Of a DNA stretch of 64,000 nt, positions 44,950 to 57,299 are shown one piece after another. Numbering within the stretch: the first letter of the stretch is position 1; every line of letters starts with the position of its first letter. Origin of the DNA: Watersipora subatra (lineage: Eukaryota > Bryozoa > Gymnolaemata > Cheilostomatida > Watersiporidae); the NCBI RefSeq assembly GCF_963576615.1, contig NC_088715.1, forward strand, positions 52,244,007 to 52,308,006, given 5' to 3'. Made by a program: the position numbers and the translations under genes. The notes below the pieces were generated by a model, which searched no databases, was not told the origin of the DNA, and worked only from the letters and a program-made list of their open reading frames with translations.

Positions 44950-45860
44950 TCTAACTACAGACTGCCTGTCACATGCTTTTGAATTTTCACGTAGAATCTA
45001 ACATCAAGTGCAACTTAATTCTATTTAAAGTATGACATTAAATACAATAAACTGCTAAAATGGAATGATTATGAATTTAATAACAAGAATGATGAACTAG
45101 TGTCTTTGCTTTAGCGGGTATAGTTTATGACAAAAAACCTGAAGCACAAATACTACAACGCTAACATACCAACGCAGATATACTAAGCAATATATATGCC
45201 AATGAGAACGTCACATAAAAATTGCATTGATTTTTCAAAGATTGCCTTTTAAGACAATTCCAAAGCTAAAATACATTCCAATTGTAGCTTTCCAAGAGAT
45301 GAAACACTGATAACATGTAATGCAATTAAATGAAATTTTTACAAAATTTACTTTGACTCTGTAGGATTTGAGTAAATTATGGAGGACCCACATCAGAATA
45401 AAGCGTTTTGGATTGTACCATGACCAAGCTAGCCCTCAGATGCTGCAAGGTTATTAATACGTCAATTTATAAAGAGAGCCTGATAATCCTCACTGTCTCT
45501 AGAACAGCTTTATTGAGATCTGCATGAAATTTGCAATTGCAACTGAATTTTGCTTTGCTCTTGCATTGGAGAACAAGCTAAGGTGTACCCGCCCCACAGC
45601 GCTCAATGTTTACATTAGGAATAGCTCTATATAACCCTCATGACTTGCTGAAAATTTCCTATTGGCCCTCTTATGAGGCTATGTTAGTAGCATGTCCAGG
45701 TATTGGTATGTTATTTTATGTTGCCTTGAGTAGGCCTTGCTACGAACAGTAGTTCTGCCACTGCCAACCACAGCAAAGCTGTTATTTCTTCTGCAACCAC
45801 AAAGCATAACAGAAAACACGCTATTCACGCAAGAACTGACAGTGTGACGGAAGCCATCTG
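44950..45860. other. unassigned stretch
   Basis: No convincing feature is visible. Confidence 0.4.
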
Positions 45861-45863
45861 TTA

Positions 45864-46010
45864 TTAAGAACCCATTTCATTTTTAGCCTCAGGGTTTTGA
45901 CAGCCAGGTTTAATAGACATCTGGGCACCGATCTTGGTGTACACTTCGGTGTTTAAGTACAAGAGACCTTTGCCATACAGTTTTAATTTTTCCAGAGTTG
46001 GCATCAAAAG
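45864..46010 (-). CDS. possible terminal exon, 48 residues
   Basis: On minus, acceptor ACAGAATTTCCAG| with a pyrimidine-rich lead opens a phase-0 frame, LLMPTLEKLKLYGKGLLYLN, then EVYTKIGAQ and KPGCQNPEAKNEMGS, ending TAA. Composition is strongly protein-like. The preceding exon was not found. No family recognised. Confidence 0.4.
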   Translation of the reverse strand, partial: LLMPTLEKLKLYGKGLLYLNTEVYTKIGAQMSIKPGCQNPEAKNEMGS

Positions 46011-46643
46011 CTGGAAATTCTGTATAGAGGTGTATAAAAACCAATAGTAAATATCTAACGCAAACACCCCTGGTAAAAATCATCAGAATTTTATATATAT
46101 TTTCTGTGCATATTAATAATTAGTAACAAAATAAAATGTTAACATTAGTAACTATAGCTACCAGCAGTAACTTTAGTGTATTTCGTGGTTTTGATTTGCA
46201 ATCAAATGTAACGTTATAATGTGATATGTGCAGTACGTGCCCCAGAGAATTCTTCCTTCTGATGCAGACATATAAAATAAATGTTTGATTTAACATAAAT
46301 GAATTTAGCTTGCTAAACACACGCTTAAAGCTAAGTTTCAGTATGTATTTTAGTAAACTGAACTTCAACTTTTTCATTGCTAAAATTTTATCCCCCATCT
46401 GTTTCCAGTTTCGTTTTTACAATAACTAATAACAAATACCGCTGTACTGAGTGAGATGGCAACTCTTTTTACAACGGAAATTTTGCTGCTATAAAGAAAT
46501 TAATGTTATTAAAAAAGAAAATATTTGTAGCCATGCTGTCTGAACAATAAAGAACCAACAATAGTGCAATCAAGTCAGTTGCATCGTATTTACTATGGCA
46601 TATTGCGTTAGTATTTTTCTTGCGTGTCGTGTTTTTGTTTTGG

Positions 46644-46820
46644 GCTATATAAATTGCAAAAGCTGCTAGAACCGTGCTTGCTCATAATTTTTTTAGCCTA
46701 TTAAAATATTTTTGTCGACGATTCGGTGTGCATGCACAGCTCAGACAAATCTGTGACATTTGGCGGAATAATTTTGTGTTTTAGGTTCATTTCGTCATTT
46801 CGGTTGGAATGAAAGAAACG
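46644..46820. repeat. dispersed repeat, copy B of a pair
   Basis: Same order of motifs as 8371-8550: CTATATAAATTGCAAAAGC, TTCGGTGTGCATGCACAGCTC, TTCATTTCGTCATTTCGG. Its equivalent minus-strand frame has several stops. Confidence 0.55.
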
Positions 46821-47180
46821 TGTAACCGTACCTTAAAGACATAAAGTTGTCATACACCCAAACTTTGATATGAATGCATTAAAAGTGGAAGGCGCATTGT
46901 CTCTTCACAAACAGACTGGTGTTAACTAAGACTGATACAGCTGCACTTGCTAAAGTTCCATATCTATATAATTATTTGAGTTATAATTATGTTGATGTGC
47001 TGGGATTCAGGACCATAATGAAAAATATCTCTTACTATAAATGGAGTCGCTACAATGGACGTCTCTTCTAAAACTTCACTGAAAGTTCAGTTTTGTAAAT
47101 AAGAATGCCAAAATTTTAAGCGAATAACCTGCGAACTGTGAACGCTCCGTTTATTTTGGTAACAAAAGTGTAGGATATTA

Positions 47181-47598
47181 CAGTAAATGCCCTATAGCGT
47201 AAATCTCCTTTTTCGTAAATTCTTTAGCAATACATGTAAATATTTTTATGTGAAGCTTTTGCAAGAAAAAAGAACAATTTAAATTGACACTGAACGCGTG
47301 TGTAATCTTAATTTAACATAAAATTCCTATAATCACGGATTCTAAACTAATTGAAAGTGATAAGAAAAAGGAAAAAAGTTGTCGATACAAATTGATAATA
47401 CAACAGTTACTGTAGTCATTAAATTAACAAGTTAAACTCTTATTCCGTTTTTGAAGGCCAACAGGGTACATTCGTCAAGATCTTGAAACGAGTTAGGCTA
47501 TTTACATGTGCACTGTATTTTTTACCTAGTATAGCAAAAAATTCCTATAATTTTAACGTTCTTGGAACAGATTATTTACGTTGTGGGAGCATCTGCTG
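47181..47598. mobile_element. TA-flanked MITE, family of the 59.1-kb element
   Basis: The left end CAGTAAATGCCCTATAGCGT and the reverse-complemented right end CAGCAGATGCTCCCACAACGT are related to the ends of the element at 59129-60012 and are bordered by TA. The right third aligns with that element (AAAAGTTGTCGATAC..., AGATCTTGAAACGAGTTAG..., GTTCTTGGAACAGATT). Internally deleted relative to it. Confidence 0.7.
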
Positions 47599-47866
47599 TA
47601 CTTACTGCTGTACTTACTGCAGTACTTACCGCTGTACTCACTGCTGTACTTACTGCTGTAGTTACTGCTGTACTTATTGTTGTACTCATTGCTGTACTTA
47701 CTACTGTACTTACTGTTGTCCTTACTGCTGTACTTACTGCGGTACTTACTGCGGTACTTACTGCTGTACTTACTGCTGTACTTACTGCTGTACTTACTGC
47801 TGTACTTACTGTTGTACTTATTGTTGTACTTATTGCTGTACATACTGTACTTACTGTACTTGCTTT
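47590..47866. repeat. 12-bp minisatellite (CTGCTGTACTTA)n
   Basis: About 22 units, starting exactly at the right end of the TA element. The period is a multiple of 3, so open frames on both strands (Tyr/Cys-, Leu/Tyr- or Ser/Lys-rich) are artefacts. Confidence 0.9.
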
Positions 47867-48106
47867 TTACTCTGAATTTTACCTTTTCACAGCAAATTTA
47901 TTAGTTATGGTGTGACCGATAACGGAAGCCTAACAAAGAGAAATCACCAACAACTATAATCATGTCTTTGTGTAGGTTAGTACAATAACAGAGTAACTTG
48001 TTTACAAATAGGGTTTAGGTAAATGCTTCTAACCCTTCTGTTTTTTACCTTCACATCTATGGTCAGCTAAGTGCAAAGCAATAGCGATTACAAATATTAG
48101 TTTGAC

Positions 48107-48235
48107 ATGTCTGGTTGTGGGCATGTGGTGACTTCCGGAACTCGTCCTTCTGCTGAGGACAACCAGCCAGATCAGGGACAAGATGACGGCAGCTGTCGTC
48201 TTTTGCATGCAATAAATGAAACTGCGGCCTTTTAA
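48107..48235 (+). CDS. small open frame, 42 residues, doubtful
   Basis: ATG to TAA with a higher GC content than its surroundings, Asp/Gln/Ser-rich. DNA in its first half resembles 6357-6390 but in a different frame, which argues for a shared repeat and against a conserved protein. Confidence 0.15.
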   Translation: MSGCGHVVTSGTRPSAEDNQPDQGQDDGSCRLLHAINETAAF

Positions 48236-48362
48236 TTTTAAAAATTAAAAAAATTGCATTCTTTTTTTGAAGTTAGGAAGACATTGACTAAGTTTTTTAC
48301 TTATTTAAAGTAAATTGTTCAACAAGCAGAAATTTAAACCAAAAAGGTAGTTGGTAGAGAAT

Positions 48363-48584
48363 ATGGCAAAAGATTTTAACTATCATAGCCTGTGGTCTGT
48401 AATTTTAGAAGCAGTAACTAGTAACAAGGTAACAATTTTTGATGGTTCAGCCATGGTAGATTTTGTGCATCAGTTATTTAGAAAGGTGAGCAACGATGCA
48501 GAGAAGCTTCTTGCATGGGCTGATAGTAAGGAGCAAAAACACAGAACAAACAGCTTGTATTTTTCCTACAAGAAACCCTTCTAG
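48363..48584 (+). CDS. hypothetical 73-residue protein
   Basis: ATG to TAG. It has amphipathic segments (SLWSVILEAVTSNKV, AMVDFVHQLFRKVS, EKLLAWADSKEQK) and a protein-like composition. It lies between the 12-bp array and the 42-bp minisatellite. A GT after AACAAG could be a donor. No motif recognised. It may be a small gene or one exon. Confidence 0.3.
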   Translation: MAKDFNYHSLWSVILEAVTSNKVTIFDGSAMVDFVHQLFRKVSNDAEKLLAWADSKEQKHRTNSLYFSYKKPF

Positions 48585-48730
48585 GGCAAAAAAGATGTTA
48601 TAAACATGAATCAAACTATGTGGTATTTTCTTAGCTATAGTTTCAGTACAGCTGTAGTGACAAGGGCATATGAAGGTAATTGACTGATTTTGTTATTACC
48701 TATGGCCTCACCTTATTTGGATCCTCATTA

Positions 48731-48946
48731 ACACTAACTTGCAACTACCCTATCAGCTGCTCGCTTACATTTACACTAATTTGCAATTACCCTATCAGCT
48801 GCTCGCTTACATTTACACTAACTTGCAATTGCCCTACCAGCTGCTCACTTACATTTACACTAACTTGCAACTACCCTATCAGCTGCTCGCTTACATTTAC
48901 ACTAACTTGCAACTACCCTATCAGCTGCTCGCTTACATTTACACTA
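48731..48946. repeat. 42-bp minisatellite, left part (5 units)
   Basis: The unit is CTTGCAACTACCCTATCAGC followed by TGCTCGCTTACATTTACACTAA. It breaks off after CACTA, where the TA element starts, and continues with the same unit at 50952. The 42-bp period keeps frames open; the translations are not genes. Confidence 0.9.
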
Positions 48947-50951
48947 CCGTACAGGATGAATTTATTTGCGAAGTTATATTTCGCGAAAATTGTCTTTTCA
49001 CGCATATTCGCGGATGAATTTATTCGCGGCTGAAAACTGCCACTCTCTAGGAAAAGTTAACTCTATTGCGGCTAGTAATAGATGTTCCTACGCATGCGCA
49101 CACGGCGTGTTCCGGTTTATATTTAGCTTACAACTGCGAGGCGATCATGCTATTCTACGGTAAACAATTTTTGCTGCGTCCAGAGGTTTTCACGAATATT
49201 CATCGCTTTGGAGGCCTTTGATAAGCCAACAACTTGTGGTAAGTAATGAGTTTTTTACATTTACTAAATTAGTTAAATTTTACTTTGGTTCTTCGGTAAA
49301 ACGCAATATTTATTTTTTCCATCCCTACTGCTTCATTATTTGTTTTAGTGTGAGAGAGAGATTTTTCATCATACACCGAAGAACAATGATTGCAAGGGTG
49401 GTAGATGTCATTCTTAGAAGATCACCAATCATTCAGAGAGGTCTGGAAATCGAAGTTGAAGTGACCGCAGCTACTTACGAGAAGAATATATCTGTTTTTA
49501 AAAAAGGAACGAAAACGCCTTTACGAGCACAAATCTTTGGCCAACCGGCAGAACTTTGCAATAGTACGCCACGAGGAGAGTTCTGATGATAACTTCCTTA
49601 CCAGCCATGTAGTAGAGAGAGAATCGCCTTCAACACATACCCAAGACAGTGACAGCGACAGAGCTGCTATTACCAAAATAACTAGTCAGAAAGCACCATT
49701 ACACGCTAGTATTCACATATCAAGAGTACCAGTTTAATTTTATTGCTAGACAACCGCCATATGGACTAAACTGTTTATATTTACTCCATTCATCGTTTGT
49801 AAAATTTTATTTGTATTTGAAATATTTTATTTGTACACTCAAGTTTGGAATAAATTATAATACATCTATACATGAAATAAAATATATAATTTAATCATGT
49901 TTGCTACAGCGATATCAAGGAGTTGTTGTCGATGAAGGGGTCTAGGTTGACTGATTGCCTCTCTGCCAATATTCCTGCCTTGATGAATATTATTACTACT
50001 TGTTTCTAGTTTTCGTAATCGGAGTAGGTTGTTTCATTCTCAATCTGCAGTAAACACAAAAAAGAAAAAAATATTAACGAGTGTTGAAGAAGTACAAAAA
50101 CAATAGCTGAAGTATTTGATGAAAGCGATCAGTTTTTAAACAAAAGAATTAACTAATGCAGTTGATTATGGAAAAACGTATCTGCACTGCAAATCAAATA
50201 CATACCATAACATACCTGCCAACTCTCACGCATTGGGCGTGAGACTCACGCAATCACCCCAAAGAAAAAATGAAAATGCGTGAAAAATGCGTGAGATTTT
50301 TGCCCCAATTTCCACAATTTTATATATACTATCATTGATACATCAATTACCCCAAAACCAAATCTCACGCATTGCCCCACTCTTGGGTTGGCAGGTCTGT
50401 ACCATAATGTCTGATCAGAATCATGATCGTCCTTGACTTCGGTATTAGAAATTGATGGAGTTGATTCTAATGTAAAAAGACTAGGAGAGCTTTTTTGCTA
50501 TGCTGAAGCCATGCCGAATAACTTGTAAAAACCTTGAATAATTTTGTAAAGTTTGACGCAATGGCAATAAAGCTGGAAGCCTGGCAATGATTTTAAAGAA
50601 GTTTTGGAACTTGGCCACGTTTAGTACTTCTGCCTCGCGGCTATTTTCGCGATGACGCCATTCTGCATATCTTGTGACAACCTCGAATAATTTTGTAAAT
50701 AAATGTGATGCATTGCCAATGGTGTTAGCTCAAAGCTCAGGCAATGATTTTAAAAATGTTTTGGAACTCAATTACGTTTAGTATTTACATTAAAAACTAG
50801 GCTAGCGACTAGTTTTAAATTTGATGCAGTAGTTATTCTCTCTTGTGATTAAAAATAGAACTAATTATTCACTGAATTTAATAATTCGCGGGATTGACTG
50901 TTCGCGAAATCACGAATTTTTATGACCAACGAATATTTTCATCCTGTAGGG
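48947..50951. mobile_element. 2,005-bp TA-flanked transposon inserted in the minisatellite
   Basis: The inverted ends are CCGTACAGGATGAA and, reverse-complemented, CCCTACAGGATGAA. TA on each side completes the interrupted ACACTAACTTGC repeat unit, a direct record of TA-target insertion. Sub-terminal TTCGCGAA motifs occur at both ends. A frame at about 49386-49586 (MIARVVDVILRRSP...) and an overlapping one to 49737 (HEESSDDNF...) have a protein-like composition but no recognised transposase motif. Confidence 0.8.
50211..50399. mobile_element. 189-bp hAT-like MITE nested in the TA element
   Basis: Ends CATACCTGCCAAC and, reverse-complemented, CAGACCTGCCAAC. Perfect 8-bp TACCATAA duplications flank it (50203-50210 and 50400-50407). 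Internal CTCACGC repeats are inverted. Confidence 0.8.
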
Positions 50952-51277
50952 TAACTTGCAACTACCCTATCAGTTGCTCGCTTACATTTACACTAACTTG
51001 TAACTACCCTATCAGCTGCTCGCTTACATTTACACTAACTTGCAACTGCTCTGTCAGCTGCTCGCTTACATTTACATTAACTTGCTACTACCCTATCAGC
51101 TGCTCGCTTACATTTACACTAACTTACAACTACCCTATCAGCTGCTCGCTTACAATTACGCTAACTTACAACTACCCTATCAGCTGCTCGCTTACAATTA
51201 CGCTAACTTGCAACTACCCTATCAGCTGCTTGCTTACAATTACGCTAACTTGCAACTGCCGTATCAGCTGCTCACTT
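50952..51277. repeat. 42-bp minisatellite, right part (8 units)
   Basis: Continues the array broken at 48946. Later units change TACATTTACAC to TACAATTACGC, showing local homogenisation. It ends at GCTCACTTGG before AGAAGAAGTAGAAG. Confidence 0.9.
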
Positions 51278-51279
51278 GG

Positions 51280-54060
51280 AAGAAGAAGTAGAAGAAGCTT
51301 CTTTTAACAGAAACTCATTTTTGCAAACTTATTTATGTTCCGTAAGTTCTGTAACAAATTTTTGAGGGCAATTACTCTTTCACTTCACTCACTCAAACAT
51401 AATAATATAAAGTATATATATATAAACATAATAATATATTAAAGTATAGTATAATAAAATACAATATAATATATGCTAATAAATTACAGTTTATAATTGT
51501 GTGTCTGTCTGTTAGTCCACGTAAACACACTTTCACATTTTTCATCTGAATTATCCAAACTTCACACGCATTTGCTCTCTACCTACCAGATTTTCAAAAA
51601 TATTTGGTTTCAAAACTCTGTCTGTTTCCTAAAAATCAGCCTTTTAAACACTCAACTGCAGGCTATCCAATTGAAAATGAAATAAACTCTGAGCATCGCA
51701 GCGCTGAAGGCTAGCACACAATGAAACTGCGACAAGCCTGCGTGAAAAATGTATCTTCCGATGACAACAGTCTATGAGTATATTATTTCACAAACACTAA
51801 TGCTATTTTCCATCTCAGATGCTTCTCTTAATTTTATTGACCGGAAAATAGACTGATACATTGAGTGAGAGTACTATCACTTCTAGCTCTAATTAGATGA
51901 TGTTGCAAAGGTCTCTCCATCAATGTATCTATTTTTACTTAGATCAATGAATAAAAGGAGCAACATCTGACATGCCTCACCTAACATAACATATATCATA
52001 AAATATAACATTATATGATATAATTTAATATAAAATGTAGGAAGTACATTAAAATACATTTAATATATAGTGTAATTAGTTTTATGATAACTAGCCCGAC
52101 ACAATTTAAAGCATATTCATTCTGAAATTTGTCTCTTTATAGTTGCCTTGCAAGATTTTTCATGGTAAAACTGGTAGAAAACTTTTGCATTTTTCAAGCC
52201 ATTGGTGTATGTTAAAGATTATTTGTGAATGTTCTATAAAGAGGAAAATTGTCTAGATTTTTAATTACTGAAACTGAAGTTTTTAAAAATACTATAAAAT
52301 GAATTTTAATAATTCTTGCAAAGATAGAGCAGACCTTCTAACTAAAATTGGTAAATATGAATATGTATATATTGTGACAAAATCATAACATAGTCAAATA
52401 TAATGTGTAAAGATATTGCAGGCATTTGCTCTACCATAGCATACAGACATCAAAACTCTGCATGCAGATGTAGAGCAATTGCTATATAAAACTATGCAGT
52501 CCTTGCATCAATGTTGCAACGAATAAATAACTGTGGTCAGCAAAGACTAATACTACAACTCCTGCTATGTTATTGACAGCCATACAGACGGACAATTTTA
52601 ATGCCCATATGGTAAGATGATTCAAACTAGGTGAGTAATTGATGAATAATCGCCAGCTCTAACCACAACCGTGATGACCATGATTAACTTTAGGTTGATG
52701 ATTTGTAGATCGCCTCACCACTGTTTATGCAATTCTCATTGTGTAAAATATTTTATACAGTAGGTTCTGATGTTGGCACCATGCCAGAATAAAATCATCA
52801 GTTACAATTAACGATGTGAGAGTTCATCGTCTTGCATAACTATGGTTAAATCTACTTATTGTATGCAAAGTCTCATAGAAAAAAAATTGCTATTAGATAC
52901 AATAAACTTGCGCTGTTTGAAGTATTTTTGAAACAACCAGTTGTACTAAAATACATGTTATATGTAAAAAGGCTAGATCTATGGTTTATATAGTTACATT
53001 GTATTTAAATTTTAATAGAATATGTTTTTATATTGGCCAAGCTTTCTGGGCCGTTCTGTTTTAAGCTATCTATGTAATATTAGCACATATTTGTCATTGC
53101 TAGCAATTATTTTGAGCTACATTTTGATTGGTCATTCTTGCATTAGTAGTAACTAGGTAAATAAGGGTATACATGGAAATACTTTGGTGTGAGTGAAAGA
53201 CACCATCTGGTGCTGCAATCGGCTAGATAAATTTTTATTAAGACAGCCATATCAGATGAATTATAACTTCTTACACTTGCAATATGCAATACGTAATTGA
53301 AAGAACCAAATATTTTACGTATAGGCCTATTTATAAACTAGTCCATGTCAGTTATAGTGTGTGTTATTTCTCATGTTGATTTTGTAACTTAGTTTTGTCA
53401 CGTAATCCTCGATTTTTTGTTGCATTGCTTAGAGTTTGATACAAATACTTATCGAATTTTATTATACCAAAACTCAAAAGAATTAAAAAATGCTTTTAAA
53501 TATATTGCTGATAGGAAAGAGAGACTAGCTTGATGCATCTACTCAGTTTGGCAATGCCTATGGCAAATCATTAATGAACAAATAAATAAGTAAAAAATTA
53601 TTTGTAATAACTAAGGATTTTGAGAGCTTTTTAGGATTACCGAAAAGGTTTTTCTACAAAAATAAAGAATGCACTAAGCCTTGAATATAAGGAAAACAGA
53701 AGACATAGAAAAAATTCTTCTACCACTGAAGAAGCACTTTTAAGATTAGAGCAAATTATTAAATTAAATTATTGTATTCAACTCTGTTGTAATACTTTGC
53801 ATGAATTTAAGCTTTTAAAAGAATTCTAAGCTACAAAAAATTATAAAAATAGCAAAAAGCGTTAGAGAGTTGCTGCAGTGGCTAATTTTTTTTGCAGAAA
53901 TTCTCATTCAAGCAAACCATTACAACCGTTATACTGCTTTTCTTCATTTTTCATTTTGAAAAATGTTGTGTCAAAGTTATCGCTCAACTCTAAATGATTT
54001 GCACAAGCAGATGATGCTGGTCTATTTAATAGCAGCCATCTTATCTTACTTTGAATTAAA
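51280..54060. other. AT-rich gene-free stretch
   Basis: Only short open frames driven by composition. No terminal repeats recognised. Confidence 0.4.
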
Positions 54061-54067
54061 GATGCAT

Positions 54068-54513
54068 TTACACAATTTTTTGTAGATTTATCAGAAAGTG
54101 TCAGTATGTTTCTATCAGTCGTGATTGTTTTAGGCAATCAAGGTGATCTGGCCGCCGGTATGTTTTAAGATTAGTCGGCTAAACTTGATCTCATTTCAAA
54201 CGGTCAGAAAGAAATGTGCGAAATCGTGTTACTAGTTGTTATTGTTGGGATAGTTGATACAGGCTATTGCATGTAAGTGGCAGCGTTACGAGCCTCTATT
54301 CTGTCAGTCTCTTTGCAACTAGTGGCGTCCTAATCGCACTTTCGCTTAATCTGAACGTTTTAGTCGCAATCAAGTTTTGTCGATTTTCCTTTGTGAAACA
54401 TCCTGGCAATAAGATCACCTTAAACTTCAAACACATTTGTAATTGACAGAAAAATACCAATACTTGCTGATAAATTTTACTGAAAATTTTGTCCAAGTTC
54501 CTTTTTAACACCG
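54068..54513. mobile_element. F1 foldback repeat (copy with both arms)
   Basis: The left arm (about 54075-54205) and right arm (about 54340-54513) are reverse complements, sharing TTTATCAG, AAGGTGATCT, AAACTTGAT and TTTCAAACGGTCAG/CTGAACGTTTTAGTC. The inner edges both carry ACTAGTTG. The 100-codon minus frame at 54296-54598 crosses the right arm and is discounted. Confidence 0.6.
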
Positions 54514-55044
54514 AAATATAGTGGTTAAACATTTTATCAAATGTCCTGTAACCAAGGAGAGGTAGACCAACACCCTGTAACCAGGGAGAAACCAACAAAA
54601 ATGCTAACTAAAGATGTGATCACATCAAAATCTAGCAGGCCTTATCAGAAAGTACAGATATTTTTCTACGATCTAAAATTCTGCATGTTATTCAAGTGAC
54701 TGCCAGTAGATTTTAAGTTCAAAATCGATTTCTAAAGAAACTTCTAAACAAATTACATTGTACACGGCATAAATATCTGTAACAACCTATTTTTAAAGTA
54801 TGTCTCAAAGACATTATTTTGGCCCTAAAACTTTCATTTAAATTACAATTGTAACACTTTGCTTGAACGTAAATTTCTGCGATACTACATGTAATTTACT
54901 ATTACTAGAGCTGTTTGACCTTGGTTGCTATATTTAGATACTTTTGCAGTTTAGAATTGTTGTGGGGAAAATTCTCATTCACAAAAAATCTTGCAACTGT
55001 TACAACTGTACCAAACCATCCTCAATATAAAAAAAGGAAGCAGT

Positions 55045-55085
55045 AATGCCAGTCATGCCAGTCATGCCAGCCATGTCATGCCCAC
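55045..55085. repeat. short tandem repeat ATGCCAGTC
   Basis: Three to four 9-bp units. Confidence 0.7.
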
Positions 55086-56164
55086 TCACAAGTCATTTTG
55101 CTTTCCTGTTAAATCTCCTCTATCAAGCGAAAACAGAGCATGCCAACTGAGCATGTCTATGCTGCTGAGAAACCGCTCTTGAACTAATCTTAATGAGATA
55201 ATAATTTTCTCATTAGTTGTCTCTAGACTCCAGCATTGTAAAAGCTCAAGTCAATGAACTTTACTACAAATTTGTTGTCTGGTTGTAACCGACATTAGTA
55301 TAGACTGAGAAAACCTTTTGGCACAAGTAATTTGGTTTCTTGGAAAATAATAATATTGATCTGGCTATACACTAAACATATTGGCTAACACAAAGAAAAA
55401 CATAAACAAACTTAATTCAATAGAAATCCAAGCCAATATTTCAAAGGAAAATCATCATCCCTTAGTTTGTTTGCCTGCATCAACAGATTGTTCAGTCAAT
55501 AAGTTGTTCACGTAGCTTTGGCGTGTCACCTGTTATCTACAGACTTTGTTTAATCAAAACAAAGTCCTTACCTCAAATTCTCAACTAGTGCTTTTGTACG
55601 AACTTTGACATAAATAAATATGTACTATAAAGACTAAAACAGAGTATCTAAGGCCAACCGATATTAGCTGCTATATTTGACTACCAACTAGAAAAGATCA
55701 CCAGTCTGTGCAAAGAGATCAGCCAACAGAACCAAACTTCTATACACAGAATACAAAGAGCGTAACTAAATGTAACACCAACCCTTAACTGACACTTTTT
55801 AGAATTTCAAAACACCATTGAACGCCAATTTCTAATTTCTCTAGAGATACCTGAACAAATTGGTTTAAAATCTGAAGAAATGATTTTACATGTCTTGGTT
55901 TGACACATGTGTCAGTTAGCATCATACTTGTACATAGAGTAAGGTGATTCATTGTATTAAGTCTAAGCTGTTAATCATATCTGTTGTAGTGAAGCTTGAA
56001 ATCAGTATCATTAGTGTGGTTTTGCCTTACTGAGTTTCTAGTGTATTATTGTGATTTGGTTACCATTCTTTCACACAAATGGCCTCTGAAGTGGCTTCAC
56101 AATAATCATTTAGCGAGTTTCTTATTAAAGCAGTTTTTGGGTGATGTGAGAGTTAAAAGAATAT

Positions 56165-56335
56165 ACTGAGCGTTTTAATCAAAATCAAATTTGTCATATT
56201 CAAACCTGAAACATTCTGGCGATCAGATCATCTCAAACATCCAAACAGTCACAAAAGATGAAAAATACTGATACTTGCTGATACATTCTACTAAAATTTT
56301 TTGTAAGTTCATCTTTAAGTTTTTTTCAATTGTCG
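56165..56335 (-). repeat. F1 repeat, single arm
   Basis: GCGTTTTAATCAAAATCAAAT, CATTCTGGCGATCAGATCATC and ATACTTGCTGATACATTCTAC match the right arm at 54.35-54.51 kb in order. Confidence 0.55.
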
Positions 56336-56828
56336 ACAGCGTCCTAAGTTCACTTTTCATGACCTTTTCATGACCTTTTACCAATTTTCTTGCTGTATGA
56401 TTTTCATTGCTTTATTAATTCTTGTGGATTAAAAACCAAGATTCATCTTTTGTCATAGAAACGGGTTGCATATTTTGCTTGGTGAAGGTTTTCATCACAA
56501 ATATTCCTGCAGAGTCACTTTCACTGTTTGGCGAGTTTGTGAAAAATCCTAATTCCTCATCAAGTTTCATCTCTTCTATCTCGTCTGCGCGAGTAAGACC
56601 AACTCTATTCTAACTCAGCTTGAGCTAGATATCCAAACCTTTGTTTTTTTCCAAATCCAAAATAGGTACGTTGACAAAACGCTTCAACTTTGTGAGATCT
56701 TTTCTTCTCTGCTGTGAGGGAGTAGAACTGAATATCAATATATTGCTGGTGAATCACAGTTGGCTTTAATGGTTGATGTTATTTCAGTAAAATTGGTCAA
56801 AGCTCAATTATGTCAATATCCACATTTC

Positions 56829-56866
56829 CAAAATAAGTTTTGACGGTAACTATCAAAACTTATTTT
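56829..56866. repeat. hairpin followed by a third copy of the arm
   Basis: AAATAAGTTTTGA and TCAAAACTTATTT form a 13-bp stem around CGGTAACTA. AAATAAGTTTTGACAG is repeated once more immediately after. Confidence 0.7.
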
Positions 56867-57299
56867 AGAAATAAGTTTTGACAGCCATTTGTCTAATAAC
56901 CCACATTAAAGTTTTTTAAGAATTTAATAATAAACTTGCTGCTGTAGCATTCTGTTTGTGACCTAGTCGCAGTATACCCATGTCTAGTATTTCTCATTGT
57001 TTGGTAATATTTAGTGAATGAGGATTTATTACCCTCTGTTATCTGCTATGAAATTCCTAAGATTTATCCCCCATGACTTTCTATCACGGTTTTGCACTTC
57101 TTAACAATTATTTTGTATAAAATAACTCTGTTTAAACTTTTATTTATTTTCAGTAAATATGTCTACTTATTAAAAGAGTGCTGCCGCATTGCAGCTCTGC
57201 TAAAAGAATCACAACCCTCTAAAAGGCTTTAAATAAATGGCTTTGGCCATGGTTCATCTAATTGGCTATGCATAACCAAAACTAGTCTCACTGTACCTA

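Noticed and set aside
47483-47915. Cys/Tyr-rich frame resembling a cysteine-rich peptide
   Set aside because: It is the translation of the 12-bp array. Parallel frames on both strands are equally open.
48680-51307. Two similar repeat proteins of about 117 and 137 residues
   Set aside because: They derive from the 42-bp minisatellite, whose period is a multiple of 3, and the array is interrupted by a transposon.
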